52,742 nucleotides of DNA from JBPCOI01 sp051000395 (GTDB lineage: Bacteria; Actinomycetota; Actinomycetes; Mycobacteriales; Jatrophihabitantaceae), in contig JBPCOI010000018.1 in NCBI GenBank assembly GCA_051000395.1, forward strand, positions 1 to 52,742, given 5' to 3'. Position numbers and translations under genes: made by a program. Positions within the stretch are counted from its first letter, which is position 1. Every line of letters starts with the position of its first letter. The notes beneath the pieces are model-generated. The model was not told the origin of the DNA and searched no databases. It saw only the letters and a list, made by a program, of their open reading frames with translations. This document shows positions 33,041-40,768 of the stretch, piece by piece.

Positions 33041-33924
33041 GTGCTGTCGAGGAGTCCGGCTGGCCCGAACTGACCGCCCCGATCCTGGTGGCCGCGTTCG
33101 AGGGCTGGAACGACGCGGGTGACGCGGCCAGCGGGGCGGTGGAGCACCTGGAACTGGTGTGGGACGCGCAACCGCTGACCGAGATCGAGCCGGAGGACTA
33201 CTACGACTTCCAGGTGAACCGGCCGACGGTGTCGCTGGTGGACGGGGTGAGCCGGCGCATCACCTGGCCGACGACGCGTTTCTCGACCTGCCGGCCTCCC
33301 GGCGCCGCGTTCGACCTCGTCATCGTGCGTGGTATCGAGCCGAACATGCGCTGGCGCGGGTTCTGCCAGGAACTGCTGGCGGTGATCCACGACCTGGACG
33401 TGCGCATGGTGGTCAGCCTCGGCGCGCTGCTGTCCGACACCCCGCACACTCGCCCGACGCAGGTCACCGGCACCGCCTACGACGCCGAGTCGGCCGCACG
33501 GTACGGCCTGGAGAAGTCGCGCTACGAGGGCCCGACCGGCATCGTCGGCGTGCTGCAGGACGCGTGCGTGGCGACCGGAATTCCGGCGATCTCGTTCTGG
33601 GCCGGGGTGCCGCACTACGTGTCCCAGCCGCCGAACCCGAAGGCCACGCTCGCGTTGCTGCACTCCGTCGAGGAGGTGCTCGACCTGCCGGTGCCGCTCG
33701 CGGAGCTCCCGCAGCAGGCCGACGAGTGGCAAAAGCTCGTCGACGAGATGGCCGCCGAGGACGACGAGGTCACCGACTACATCCGCAACCTCGAGGAACG
33801 CGACGACGAGATCGACCGCTCCGAGCTCAAGGCCGCCTCCGGCGACGCGATCGCGAGGGAGTTCGAGCGCTACCTGCGGCGCCGCGACCGCGGCGGCGGC
33901 CACGCCGGTTCCGGCGGCCAGTAA
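33037..33924 (+). CDS. PAC2 family protein
   Basis: This 295-residue protein has the ATP-grasp-like PAC2 fold (proteasome assembly chaperone-like). ILVAAFEGWNDAGDAASGAVEHL opens it, ITWPTTRFSTCRPPG and VIVRGIEPNMRWR follow, and SFWAGVPHYVSQPPNPKATLALL lies late in the core. The C-terminal 60 residues are charged and coiled. The bacterial role is uncertain; homologues sit near proteasome genes in actinobacteria. It is divergent from metH and convergent with mshC. The GTG start lies inside the stop of a short upstream ORF. Confidence 0.9.
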   Translation: MSAVEESGWPELTAPILVAAFEGWNDAGDAASGAVEHLELVWDAQPLTEIEPEDYYDFQVNRPTVSLVDGVSRRITWPTTRFSTCRPPGAAFDLVIVRGIEPNMRWRGFCQELLAVIHDLDVRMVVSLGALLSDTPHTRPTQVTGTAYDAESAARYGLEKSRYEGPTGIVGVLQDACVATGIPAISFWAGVPHYVSQPPNPKATLALLHSVEEVLDLPVPLAELPQQADEWQKLVDEMAAEDDEVTDYIRNLEERDDEIDRSELKAASGDAIAREFERYLRRRDRGGGHAGSGGQ

Positions 33925-33931
33925 GGCCGAT

Positions 33932-35158
33932 TCACAGCGCGACGCCGAGCAGCGCGTCGAGCAGCACCCGGACGAGCCGCGGGGCCGTGGGGTCCTCGCC
34001 GGTCCCCGCGGCGGCCGCGGTCGCCCAGCGGTCCAGCGCGTCCATCGCCGCGACGGTGTCCAGGTCGTCGGCGAGCCTGGCCCGAACCTCGGCCAGCACG
34101 CCCGCCGCGTCCGGCCCCGTCCGCCGTCCGACGGCCGCACGCCAGCGTTGCAGGCGTGCCTCTGCAGCGGGCAGGCGTCCACCGGTCCATTCCCGGTCGG
34201 CCCGGTAGTGACCGTCCAGCAGCGCCAGGCGCACGGCCATCGAGTCGATCCCGGCCGCGCGCAGCTTGGAGACGAGCACCAGGTTGCCGCGCGACTTGCT
34301 CATCTTCTCCCCGTCCAGTCCGATCATGCCGGCGTGGACGTAGTGCTTCGCGAACGGCGCGGCGCCGGTGAGCGCTTCGGCGTGCGCGGCGGAGTGCTCG
34401 TGGTGCGGGAAAACGAGATCCGACCCGCCGCCTTGCACGTCGAAGCCCATCCCCAGCCGGTTGAGCGCGATCACCGCGCATTCGATGTGCCAGCCAGGGC
34501 GTCCCTTGCCCAGCGTGGTGTGCCAGTACGGCTCTCCGGCCCGGTGCCCGCGCCAGAGCAGGGAGTCCAGCGGATCGCGTTTGCCGGCGTGCTGCGGGTC
34601 GCCGCCGCGCTCGGCGAACAGCCGCAGCATCGTGGGCCGGTCCAGGCGCGACTCGTAGCCGAAGCGCCCGCTCGCCGAGACGTCGAAATAGATGTCGCTG
34701 CCGACGTAGTAGGCGGCCCCTGACTCGAGCAGGCCGTTTATCGCCTCGGTGAGCTCCGGTACCGACTCGATCGCCCCGATGTAGTCGTCGGGCGGCAGCA
34801 CCCGCAAGGCCGTCATGTCCTCGCGGAACAGCTCGGTCTCGCGTTCGGCCAGGCTGACCCAGTTCTCCCCGGTGTGGGCCGCGCGCTCGAGCAGCGGGTC
34901 GTCGACGTCGGTAACGTTCTGCACGTAGTGCACCGCGTGGCCGCCGTCGCGCCACACCCGCTGCGCCAGGTCGAAGGCGAGGTAGGTCGCGGCGTGACCG
35001 AGGTGGGTGGCGTCGTAGGGGGTGATCCCGCAGACGTACAGGCGCGCCGTGTCGCCCGGCTGCGTCGTGCGCAGCTCGCCGGCGGAGGTGTCGAACAGCC
35101 GCAGCGGTTCACCCCGGCCGGGTAGCTCGGGGACGGACGGTGCGGGCCAGGCCTCCAT
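33932..35158 (-). CDS. mshC: Cysteine:1D-myo-inositol 2-amino-2-deoxy-alpha-D-glucopyranoside ligase MshC
   Basis: This 408-residue class I tRNA-synthetase-like enzyme joins Cys to GlcN-Ins in mycothiol synthesis. The HIGH-like motif is DATHLGHAATYLAFD, and the KMSKS loop is GEKMSKSRGNLVL. Zinc and substrate Cys/His come from LYVCGITPYD, HIECAVIAL and FPHHEHSAAHAEALTG. It lacks the C-terminal anticodon-binding domain of CysRS, as MshC should. N-terminal SAGELRTTQPGDTARLYVCG fits MshC. The start is leaderless, with TAGCGT six bases before the ATG. Confidence 0.95.
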   Translation of the reverse strand: MEAWPAPSVPELPGRGEPLRLFDTSAGELRTTQPGDTARLYVCGITPYDATHLGHAATYLAFDLAQRVWRDGGHAVHYVQNVTDVDDPLLERAAHTGENWVSLAERETELFREDMTALRVLPPDDYIGAIESVPELTEAINGLLESGAAYYVGSDIYFDVSASGRFGYESRLDRPTMLRLFAERGGDPQHAGKRDPLDSLLWRGHRAGEPYWHTTLGKGRPGWHIECAVIALNRLGMGFDVQGGGSDLVFPHHEHSAAHAEALTGAAPFAKHYVHAGMIGLDGEKMSKSRGNLVLVSKLRAAGIDSMAVRLALLDGHYRADREWTGGRLPAAEARLQRWRAAVGRRTGPDAAGVLAEVRARLADDLDTVAAMDALDRWATAAAAGTGEDPTAPRLVRVLLDALLGVAL

Positions 35159-35164
35159 GCCGTC

Positions 35165-35170
35165 ACGCTA
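35165..35170 (-). promoter_or_regulatory. -10 element of mshC (leaderless)
   Basis: TAGCGT on the minus strand, six bases before the ATG at 35158. It abuts a divergent CAGACT box at 35176-35181 for the SRPBCC gene, giving two start sites only 30 bases apart. Confidence 0.5.
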
Positions 35171-35175
35171 TCGGG

Positions 35176-35181
35176 CAGACT
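35176..35181 (+). promoter_or_regulatory. -10 element of the SRPBCC gene (leaderless)
   Basis: CAGACT, then seven bases, then the ATG at 35189. A weak match (CA instead of TA at the first two positions). Confidence 0.35.
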
Positions 35182-35188
35182 CGGCGTC

Positions 35189-35629
35189 ATGAGCGACTAC
35201 CTGGTCTCGGAAAGCAAGGTCATCGCCGCCTCGCCGCAGCAGCTGTTCGACATCGTGGCGGACCCGGCGATGCATCCGGTCATGGACGGCTCGGGCACCG
35301 TGCGCGCGTCCCGTGAGGGGGGCCCGCAGCGTCTGAGTATGGGCGCCGAGTTCGGGATGGACATGAAGATCGGCGCGCCGTACAAGATCCGCAACACGGT
35401 CGTGGAGTTCGACGAGCCGCACCGGCTGGCGTGGCGCCACTTCAACGGTCACATCTGGCGCTACCTGTTCGAGCCGGCCGACGGCGGGACGAAGGTCACC
35501 GAGCAGTGGGATGCCCGCCCGGCACGCCGGCCGCGGTTCCTGCTGTTACTGATGGGCTTCCCGGCGCGCAACCGCAAGGGCATTCGGGCCACCCTGCAGC
35601 GCCTGGACGAGATCGCCGCAGGCAACTGA
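35189..35629 (+). CDS. SRPBCC (START-like) family protein
   Basis: This 146-residue single-domain protein has the START/polyketide-cyclase-like fold. VSESKVIAASPQQLFDIVADPAMHP opens it with the typical first strand and helix, RLAWRHFNGHIWRYLFEP and GTKVTEQWDARP form later strands, and RATLQRLDEIAA is the long C-terminal helix. It has no signal peptide. It probably binds a hydrophobic ligand; none can be named. It is divergent from mshC, sharing a very short promoter region, and convergent with the SCO1664-like gene through an inverted repeat. Confidence 0.86.
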   Translation: MSDYLVSESKVIAASPQQLFDIVADPAMHPVMDGSGTVRASREGGPQRLSMGAEFGMDMKIGAPYKIRNTVVEFDEPHRLAWRHFNGHIWRYLFEPADGGTKVTEQWDARPARRPRFLLLLMGFPARNRKGIRATLQRLDEIAAGN

Positions 35630-35675
35630 GACGGGCAGCCGAGGCAGCTGCCTGCGTGGCAGAGGCGCTCCGTCG

Positions 35676-35725
35676 CGATCTTCATGGCGCTGGCCGGGCA
35701 TGGCTGCGTCACGCCATGAAGATCG
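35676..35725. terminator. Inverted repeat between convergent genes
   Basis: CGATCTTCATGGCG (35676-35689) and its exact reverse complement at 35712-35725 form a 14-bp perfect stem with a 22-base loop. It lies in the 120-base gap between the ends of the SRPBCC and SCO1664-like genes. A bidirectional Rho-independent or structural terminator is likely, although no T-run follows. Confidence 0.55.
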
Positions 35726-35749
35726 GGCGGTGGCAGCGCGTGCCCACCG

Positions 35750-36496
35750 CTACATCGGTGGCCACGGTACGGCCGGCCAGTCGTCGTTCGGACGCGGGTG
35801 ACGCCCTGCCGCGAGCAGACCGTCCAGCCGCCGCACGGTGCGCCGCACCTCGCGTGCGGTGAGCAGCTCGCGCAACGCCGCCGCCAGCGACGAGTCGAGT
35901 CGCGCCCGCAGCGCGCGCAACGTGTCGAGGATGTCCTCGGGCAGCGGGCGGCCGGCCCACTGCCACAGCACGGTGCGCAGCTTGTCCTCGACGTGGAACG
36001 TGACGCCGTGATCGACGCCGTACACGTGGCCCTCGACCGTGGGTAACAGGTGCCCACCCTTGCGGTCGGCGTTGTTGATGACCGCGTCGAAGGCCGCGAC
36101 GCGACGTAGCTGCGCGTGCTGGCGGTTGCGGACCAGCCGGACGGCGTCCACCGATTCATCCGTCCCGATCCACAGCTGCACCATGCCCGGACCGAGCGGT
36201 CCGTCGCGGAGCACCGTGGGAGGCACTACCTGCCAGCCGGTCGCCGCGGACACCTCGTAGGCGGCGACCTCGCGCTGGGCCAGCGTGCCGTCCGGGAAGT
36301 CCCACAGCGGCCGCTCCCCTGCCACGGGCTTGTAGACGCAGGCGGCGTCCACACCGTCCGCGCTCACCGCGCAGTACAGCGTGGCGTTGGACGCGTCGAC
36401 GAGGCGTCCCTCGACGGACAGTTGCCCGCACCGCAGCAGTTCGAGCGCGTCGCCGACCTCGAGCGCCAGCGGCGGCGTGAGCTCGTCCGGGATCAC
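35750..36496 (-). CDS. SCO1664-family kinase-like protein
   Basis: This 248-residue protein of the SCO1664 group has a phosphatidylinositol-kinase/HipA-like core. AACVYKPVAGERPLWDFPDGTLAQREVAAYEVS carries the candidate ATP-binding Lys. AAFDAVINNADRKGGHLLP gives a catalytic-loop-like NADRK. HVYGVDHGVTFHVEDKLRTVLW looks like the metal-binding DxG-type segment. Kinase activity is inferred and not demonstrated by sequence. The GTG overlaps the stop of the upstream DUF3090 gene by four bases, so the two are coupled. Confidence 0.85.
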   Translation of the reverse strand: MIPDELTPPLALEVGDALELLRCGQLSVEGRLVDASNATLYCAVSADGVDAACVYKPVAGERPLWDFPDGTLAQREVAAYEVSAATGWQVVPPTVLRDGPLGPGMVQLWIGTDESVDAVRLVRNRQHAQLRRVAAFDAVINNADRKGGHLLPTVEGHVYGVDHGVTFHVEDKLRTVLWQWAGRPLPEDILDTLRALRARLDSSLAAALRELLTAREVRRTVRRLDGLLAAGRHPRPNDDWPAVPWPPM

Positions 36497-37053
36497 GGAC
36501 TCAAGGTGGCACGGTGGTAACCGTTCTGCCGGGGGCAGACGTGCCCGGCGGGATCGAGCGGCAGGCCGCAGAGTGGGCACGGCGGCCGCCCCGCCGCGAT
36601 GAGGCGGCGGGCGCGCTCGACGAACGCACGTGCCCGGGTCGGTTCCAGGCGCACGCGCAGGGCGTCGGGGCCGTCCTCGACGTCCTCGAGCAGGGTCTGC
36701 TCCGCAACCTCGGCGTCCTCGGTCGGTGCCTGCGCCTCGATGATCACCAACCCGGCGTCACCGTCCCAGGCCAGGCCCATGGCGCTGACCCGGAACTCCT
36801 CGTCGATCGGCTGGTCGAGTGCCTCGGTGTCGCTCTCCGAGGCGGGCAGCGCCGTCCCGGTACGCGAGACCACCTCGTCGAGCAGTTGTTCCAGGCGGTC
36901 GGCGAGCACGGCAACCTGCTGCTTCTCCAGCGCCACCGAGACGACCCGGGCGCTGTCACGGGCCTGCAGGAAGAACGTGCGCCCGCCGGGCAGGCCGACG
37001 GTGCCCGCGACGAAGCGGGCCGGGCGTTCGAAGAGGAAGATCTGGCGGGCCAT
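36493..37053 (-). CDS. DUF3090 family protein
   Basis: This 186-residue protein has the conserved opening MARQIFLFERPARFVAGTVGLPGGRTFFLQAR. It includes an LERQLD-like helix (LEQLLDEVV) and a middle segment FRVSAMGLAWDGDAGLVIIEAQA. The C-terminus has a CPLCGLPLDPAGHVC zinc-knuckle-like motif. The family is actinobacterial (Rv2133c-like) and of unknown function. It is coupled by a GTGA overlap to the kinase-like SCO1664 protein. A TAAGAT box at 37064-37069 lies ten bases before its ATG and could be its promoter. Confidence 0.88.
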   Translation of the reverse strand: MARQIFLFERPARFVAGTVGLPGGRTFFLQARDSARVVSVALEKQQVAVLADRLEQLLDEVVSRTGTALPASESDTEALDQPIDEEFRVSAMGLAWDGDAGLVIIEAQAPTEDAEVAEQTLLEDVEDGPDALRVRLEPTRARAFVERARRLIAAGRPPCPLCGLPLDPAGHVCPRQNGYHRATLSP

Positions 37054-37073
37054 GATGCCCTGAATCTTAGTGC

Positions 37074-37778
37074 TCAGACGGTGCCGTCGCCCGCGCCGCC
37101 GCCAACCGTGGCCTCGTTCGCGCGGCGACGGCGTCCCTTGCGACTCGGCGGCACGAACGCGGCGAGATCCCCCCCGACGTCATTGCCGCGCAACACGTAC
37201 GGCCGGGTGCCGGTGTAGCGAACCACCGACACCGAGCACGGGTCCACGACGATGCGCTGGAAGTGGTCCAGGTGCAGACCGAGCGCGTCGGCGAGGATCG
37301 CCTTGATGACGTCGCCGTGGCTGCAGGCGACCCAGAGGGCGTCCGGACCGAGGCGGGCGTCCCAATCACGGATCGCGGTGACGGCTCGAGCCGAGACCTC
37401 GCTGAGCGCCTCGCCGTTCGGAAAGCGTGCTGCCGACGGCTGGGCTTGCACGAGCTTCCAGACCGGGTCCTTGGCCAGGTCCTTGAGCGGGCGCCCGGTC
37501 CAGTCGCCGTAACCGCACTCCACGATCCGCTCGTCCACGTGCCATTGCGGGCTGCGCCCGGCTGCCTGCTGCGCGGCCTGCACGTACTCGGCCGTGTCGA
37601 GGCAGCGGTCCAGCGGACTGGTGACGATCGCGGTCAACGGCAGCACCCCGATGCGATCGGCGACGGCGGCAGCCTGCGCCCGACCGCGATCGTCGAGGTG
37701 CAGGCCGGGTGTCCGTCCGGCCAGCACCGGCCCGGTCATCGCGGTGAGCCCGTGTCGCACGAGCAGCAGGGTGGACAT
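37074..37778 (-). CDS. Histidine phosphatase (phosphoglycerate-mutase-like, MSMEG_4193 type)
   Basis: This 234-residue protein starts TLLLVRHGLTAMTGPVLAG, where RHG holds the catalytic His. TSPLDRCLDTAEYV supplies a phosphate-binding Arg, ERIVECGYGDWTGRPL holds the acid, and WVACSHGDVIKAI the second His. The Arg-rich tail (SRKGRRRRANEA) is non-catalytic. The substrate is unknown; the family is called Rv2135c-like. It follows uppP on the same strand with the uppP stop immediately upstream, so a four-gene-type operon LLM-uppP-PGM is likely. Confidence 0.9.
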   Translation of the reverse strand: MSTLLLVRHGLTAMTGPVLAGRTPGLHLDDRGRAQAAAVADRIGVLPLTAIVTSPLDRCLDTAEYVQAAQQAAGRSPQWHVDERIVECGYGDWTGRPLKDLAKDPVWKLVQAQPSAARFPNGEALSEVSARAVTAIRDWDARLGPDALWVACSHGDVIKAILADALGLHLDHFQRIVVDPCSVSVVRYTGTRPYVLRGNDVGGDLAAFVPPSRKGRRRRANEATVGGGAGDGTV

Positions 37779-38630
37779 CTAGCGGGACGCCTTCAGCACG
37801 CCGGTGCTGAGCAACACGATGAGCAGGGCGCCGAGGGCCACGCGGTAGTAGACGAACACGAATGTGGCGTGGCCGGCGAGCCATCGCATCAACCAGGCGA
37901 TCGAGGCCAGTCCGACGAGGAAAGCGAACACCAGCGCGACGCCGGTGAGCCCGGCGCCCGGGCCGTCGGCGGAACCGATCTTGCGGGCTTCGTAGAGCCC
38001 GGACAGCACGACGGCCGGAATCGAGAGCAGGAACGAGAACCTGGCCGCGGTCTCGCGAGTGAGGCCGCGGAACAGTCCGGCGGAGATCGTAACGCCGGAG
38101 CGCGAGGCTCCCGGGACGAGCGCCAGCGCCTGCGCGGTGCCCACCACCACGGCGTCGCGGGTGGAGATCTGCTCCTCCACGCGGTCGCGTTGCCCGACGC
38201 GTTCCGCGGCGAACAGCAGGACGGCAAAGCCGATCAGCGCGCTGCTGATCACCCAGAGGTTCCGGGCACCGGTCTCGATCTGATGGCTGAAGATCAGCCC
38301 GAACACGGCAATGGGCACGGTGGCGAAGATGAGGTACCAGCCGAAGCGGTACTCGAGCGAATCGCGCACGGAGCGGTCGTACAGGCCCCGCACCCAGGCG
38401 ACCGCGACGTGCAGCAGCTCGCGCCAGAAGTAGAGGACGATCGCCAGCGCCGTGCCGAGCTGGATCACCGCGGTGAACGCGGCGCCCGGGTCGTTGCTGC
38501 GGTGGCCGCCGTAGTGGAACGTCCAACCGAACAGGGCGGGGACGATGCGCAGGTGCGCGGTGGAGGAGACGGGCAAGAACTCGGTGAGCCCCTGCACGAT
38601 GCCCAGGACGATCGCCTGCAGCAACGTCAT
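37779..38630 (-). CDS. uppP: Undecaprenyl-diphosphatase UppP/BacA
   Basis: This 283-residue membrane phosphatase recycles undecaprenyl diphosphate for cell-wall synthesis. The first conserved region is QGLTEFLPVSSTAHLRI, and the second is PGASRSGVTISAGL, together forming the active site. Eight or so helices are visible. Confers bacitracin tolerance in other bacteria. The start codon overlaps the LLM gene stop by ATGA, and it ends one base before the PGM-like start, so expression should be linked. Confidence 0.95.
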   Translation of the reverse strand: MTLLQAIVLGIVQGLTEFLPVSSTAHLRIVPALFGWTFHYGGHRSNDPGAAFTAVIQLGTALAIVLYFWRELLHVAVAWVRGLYDRSVRDSLEYRFGWYLIFATVPIAVFGLIFSHQIETGARNLWVISSALIGFAVLLFAAERVGQRDRVEEQISTRDAVVVGTAQALALVPGASRSGVTISAGLFRGLTRETAARFSFLLSIPAVVLSGLYEARKIGSADGPGAGLTGVALVFAFLVGLASIAWLMRWLAGHATFVFVYYRVALGALLIVLLSTGVLKASR

Positions 38631-39703
38631 CCGCCGGCTCCGGATCGCTGTAGTGCCTCGCTGGCGACCTGCAAGGCGCGCAGCCGCTCGTCCAGGCTCG
38701 CGCCGAACGGCGAGACGGCGAGCGTGGTGACGCCGGCCGCAGCGAACTCGGCCATCCGCTCGGCGATGCGTCCGGGCGGTCCGAGCAGCGACGTGGAGTC
38801 GACGAACTCGCTGGGGACCGCGGCCGACGCGCCGTCGTAGTTACGGGACAGGTAACGGTTCTGCACCTCGGCCGCCTGCTCGCCGTAGCCCATGCGCACG
38901 GCGAGGTCGTTGTAGAAGTTCTGCGCGCGGCTGCCCATGCCACCGACGTAGAGCGCGGCGTACGGACGCACCGGCCGCGCACACTCGGCCACGTCGTCCC
39001 CGACCACGATCGGCACCGCGGGCACCACGTCGAAGCCGTCGAGGGTTGTGCCTGTCCGCGCGCGGCCGGCCCGCAGCTGGTCGAGCTGCTCGGCCGCGAA
39101 CGCCGGCGCGAAGAACACCGCAAGCCACCCGTCGGCGATCTCACCGGTGAGTTCCAGGTTCTTCGGCCCCACCGCCGCGAGGTAGATCGGGATGTGGTCG
39201 CGGACAGGGTGCACCGTCAGCTGCAGCGCCTTGCCGGGCCCGTCGGGCAGCGGCAGGCGGTAGGTCGCGCCGTCGTAGCGGACCCGCTTGCGCGACAGGG
39301 CGAGGTTCACGATCTCGACGTACTCGCGGGTGCGCTGCAACGGTTTGGCGAAGCGCACTCCGTGCCAGCCCTCGGACACCTGCGGGCCGGACACTCCGAG
39401 GCCGAGGCGGAAGCGACCCCCGGACAGCGCGTCGAGGGTCGCGGCGGTCATTGCAGTCATCGCGGGGCTGCGAGCCGGTATCTGCAAGATCGCGCTGCCG
39501 ACGTCGACGTGCTCGGTGTGCGCGGCGACCCAGGTGAGGACGGTGACCGCGTCGGAGCCGTACGCCTCGGCCGCCCATACGACCGCGAAACCCAGCCGGT
39601 CGGCCTCGCGGGCCAGCCGCAGGCTGTCGGAGTCCGCGCCGTCGCCGGCTTCGGTGCCGCCACGGCTCATGCTCCAGTAGCCGAGGTTGAGCGCCAACTT
39701 CAC
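38627..39703 (-). CDS. LLM-class F420-dependent oxidoreductase
   Basis: This 358-residue luciferase-like (TIM-barrel) flavin/F420 enzyme has KLALNLGYWSMSRGG, then LGFAVVWAAEAYGSD, then HVDVGSAILQIPARSPAMTAMTAATLDALSGGRFRLGLGVSG, the region typical of the F420-binding subgroup. The GTG at 39701-39703 is chosen over the long frame because TATGGT lies six bases upstream. The substrate is unknown. It heads the uppP-PGM cluster and overlaps uppP. Confidence 0.9.
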   Translation of the reverse strand: MKLALNLGYWSMSRGGTEAGDGADSDSLRLAREADRLGFAVVWAAEAYGSDAVTVLTWVAAHTEHVDVGSAILQIPARSPAMTAMTAATLDALSGGRFRLGLGVSGPQVSEGWHGVRFAKPLQRTREYVEIVNLALSRKRVRYDGATYRLPLPDGPGKALQLTVHPVRDHIPIYLAAVGPKNLELTGEIADGWLAVFFAPAFAAEQLDQLRAGRARTGTTLDGFDVVPAVPIVVGDDVAECARPVRPYAALYVGGMGSRAQNFYNDLAVRMGYGEQAAEVQNRYLSRNYDGASAAVPSEFVDSTSLLGPPGRIAERMAEFAAAGVTTLAVSPFGASLDERLRALQVASEALQRSGAGG

Positions 39704-39709
39704 CGCGTC

Positions 39710-39715
39710 ACCATA
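39710..39715 (-). promoter_or_regulatory. -10 element of the LLM-uppP operon (leaderless)
   Basis: TATGGT on the minus strand, six bases before the GTG at 39703. Confidence 0.5.
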
Positions 39716-39751
39716 GCGAGCACCGCTCAGGGCCCCGCCGCGACGAGCCGG

Positions 39752-39757
39752 TAGTTT
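39752..39757 (+). promoter_or_regulatory. -10 element of the aldo/keto reductase (leaderless)
   Basis: TAGTTT, then six bases, then the GTG at 39764. It is divergent from the LLM promoter. Confidence 0.5.
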
Positions 39758-39763
39758 CGCGTC

Positions 39764-40732
39764 GTGAAGCAGCGCACTGTCGGCCGCAGCGGCCTGAAGG
39801 TCAGCCACCTCGCCCTCGGCACGATGACGTGGGGCGTCGAGACCGATGCCGACGAGGCCGCAGCGCAGCTCGTCGCGTTCCACGACGCTGGTGGGACGCT
39901 GGTCGACACCGCGGCGTCCTACGGCTACGGGGCCTCCCAGCGCATCCTCGGCCAGCTCGTCGCCGACGTCGTGCCCCGCTCGGAACTGGTCATCGCGACC
40001 AAGGCGGGCATCACCCGCACGCCCGACGCGCGCACGGTGGACTGCTCACGCGGCGCGTTGCTGCGCCAGCTGGACGAGTCTTTGCGCGCGCTGGGCAGCG
40101 ACTGGATCGATCTCTGGTATGTGCACTACGTCGACGACTCGGTGCCCTTCGAGGAGACACTGGCGGCGGTCGACGCCGTGGTCGACTCAGGCAAGGTGCG
40201 CTACGCGGGCGTGTCGAACTACTGCGGCTGGCGGCTGGCGCGCGCCGCCGCCTGGCAGCGCGCGGTGCCGGGCCGCGCGCCGATCGTGGCCGACCAGGTG
40301 CGCTACTCGCTGCTGGACCGCGGCGTCGAACGGGAGGTCGTGCCGGCGTGCGCGGCCCTCGGCGTCGGCGTGTTCCCGTGGTCACCGCTCGGCGGCGGGG
40401 TGCTGACCGGCAAGTACCGCGGCGGGGTGCCGTCCGACTCGCGCGCGTCGGGGGCCGGTCGCACGCTGCCGATCGAGCAGCGCGCCAGCGCGGCGGGCAT
40501 CGTGGAGGCGGTCGCCACCGCGGCCGAAGGGCTCGCGTCCTCGCCGGTAGCGGTGGCGTTGTCGTGGCTGCGCGACCGTCCCGGCGTCGTCGCGCCAGTC
40601 CTGGGTGCGCGCACCCTCGGCCAGCTCACCGCAGCGCTGGCCTGCGAGACGCTCGAGCTGCCCGTCGAGATCCGCGACGCGCTCGATGACGTCTCGGCAC
40701 CCGCGCTCGCCTATCCGGAGGACGTGGCCTGA
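39764..40732 (+). CDS. Aldo/keto reductase
   Basis: This 322-residue NADPH-dependent reductase has the AKR barrel. TLVDTAASYGYGASQ contains the catalytic Asp and Tyr, VIATKAGI the Lys, and LWYVHYVDD the His. GVFPWSPLGGGVLTGKYRGG and SPVAVALSWLRDRPGVVAPVLGA form the coenzyme loop. It is close to YghZ/AKR11-like proteins. Substrate is unknown. Followed after a short gap by the helicase gene. Confidence 0.93.
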   Translation: MKQRTVGRSGLKVSHLALGTMTWGVETDADEAAAQLVAFHDAGGTLVDTAASYGYGASQRILGQLVADVVPRSELVIATKAGITRTPDARTVDCSRGALLRQLDESLRALGSDWIDLWYVHYVDDSVPFEETLAAVDAVVDSGKVRYAGVSNYCGWRLARAAAWQRAVPGRAPIVADQVRYSLLDRGVEREVVPACAALGVGVFPWSPLGGGVLTGKYRGGVPSDSRASGAGRTLPIEQRASAAGIVEAVATAAEGLASSPVAVALSWLRDRPGVVAPVLGARTLGQLTAALACETLELPVEIRDALDDVSAPALAYPEDVA

Positions 40733-40768
40733 CGCGGTGCGGGTGAGCGAGGGCGGTCGGAGCGAGCG

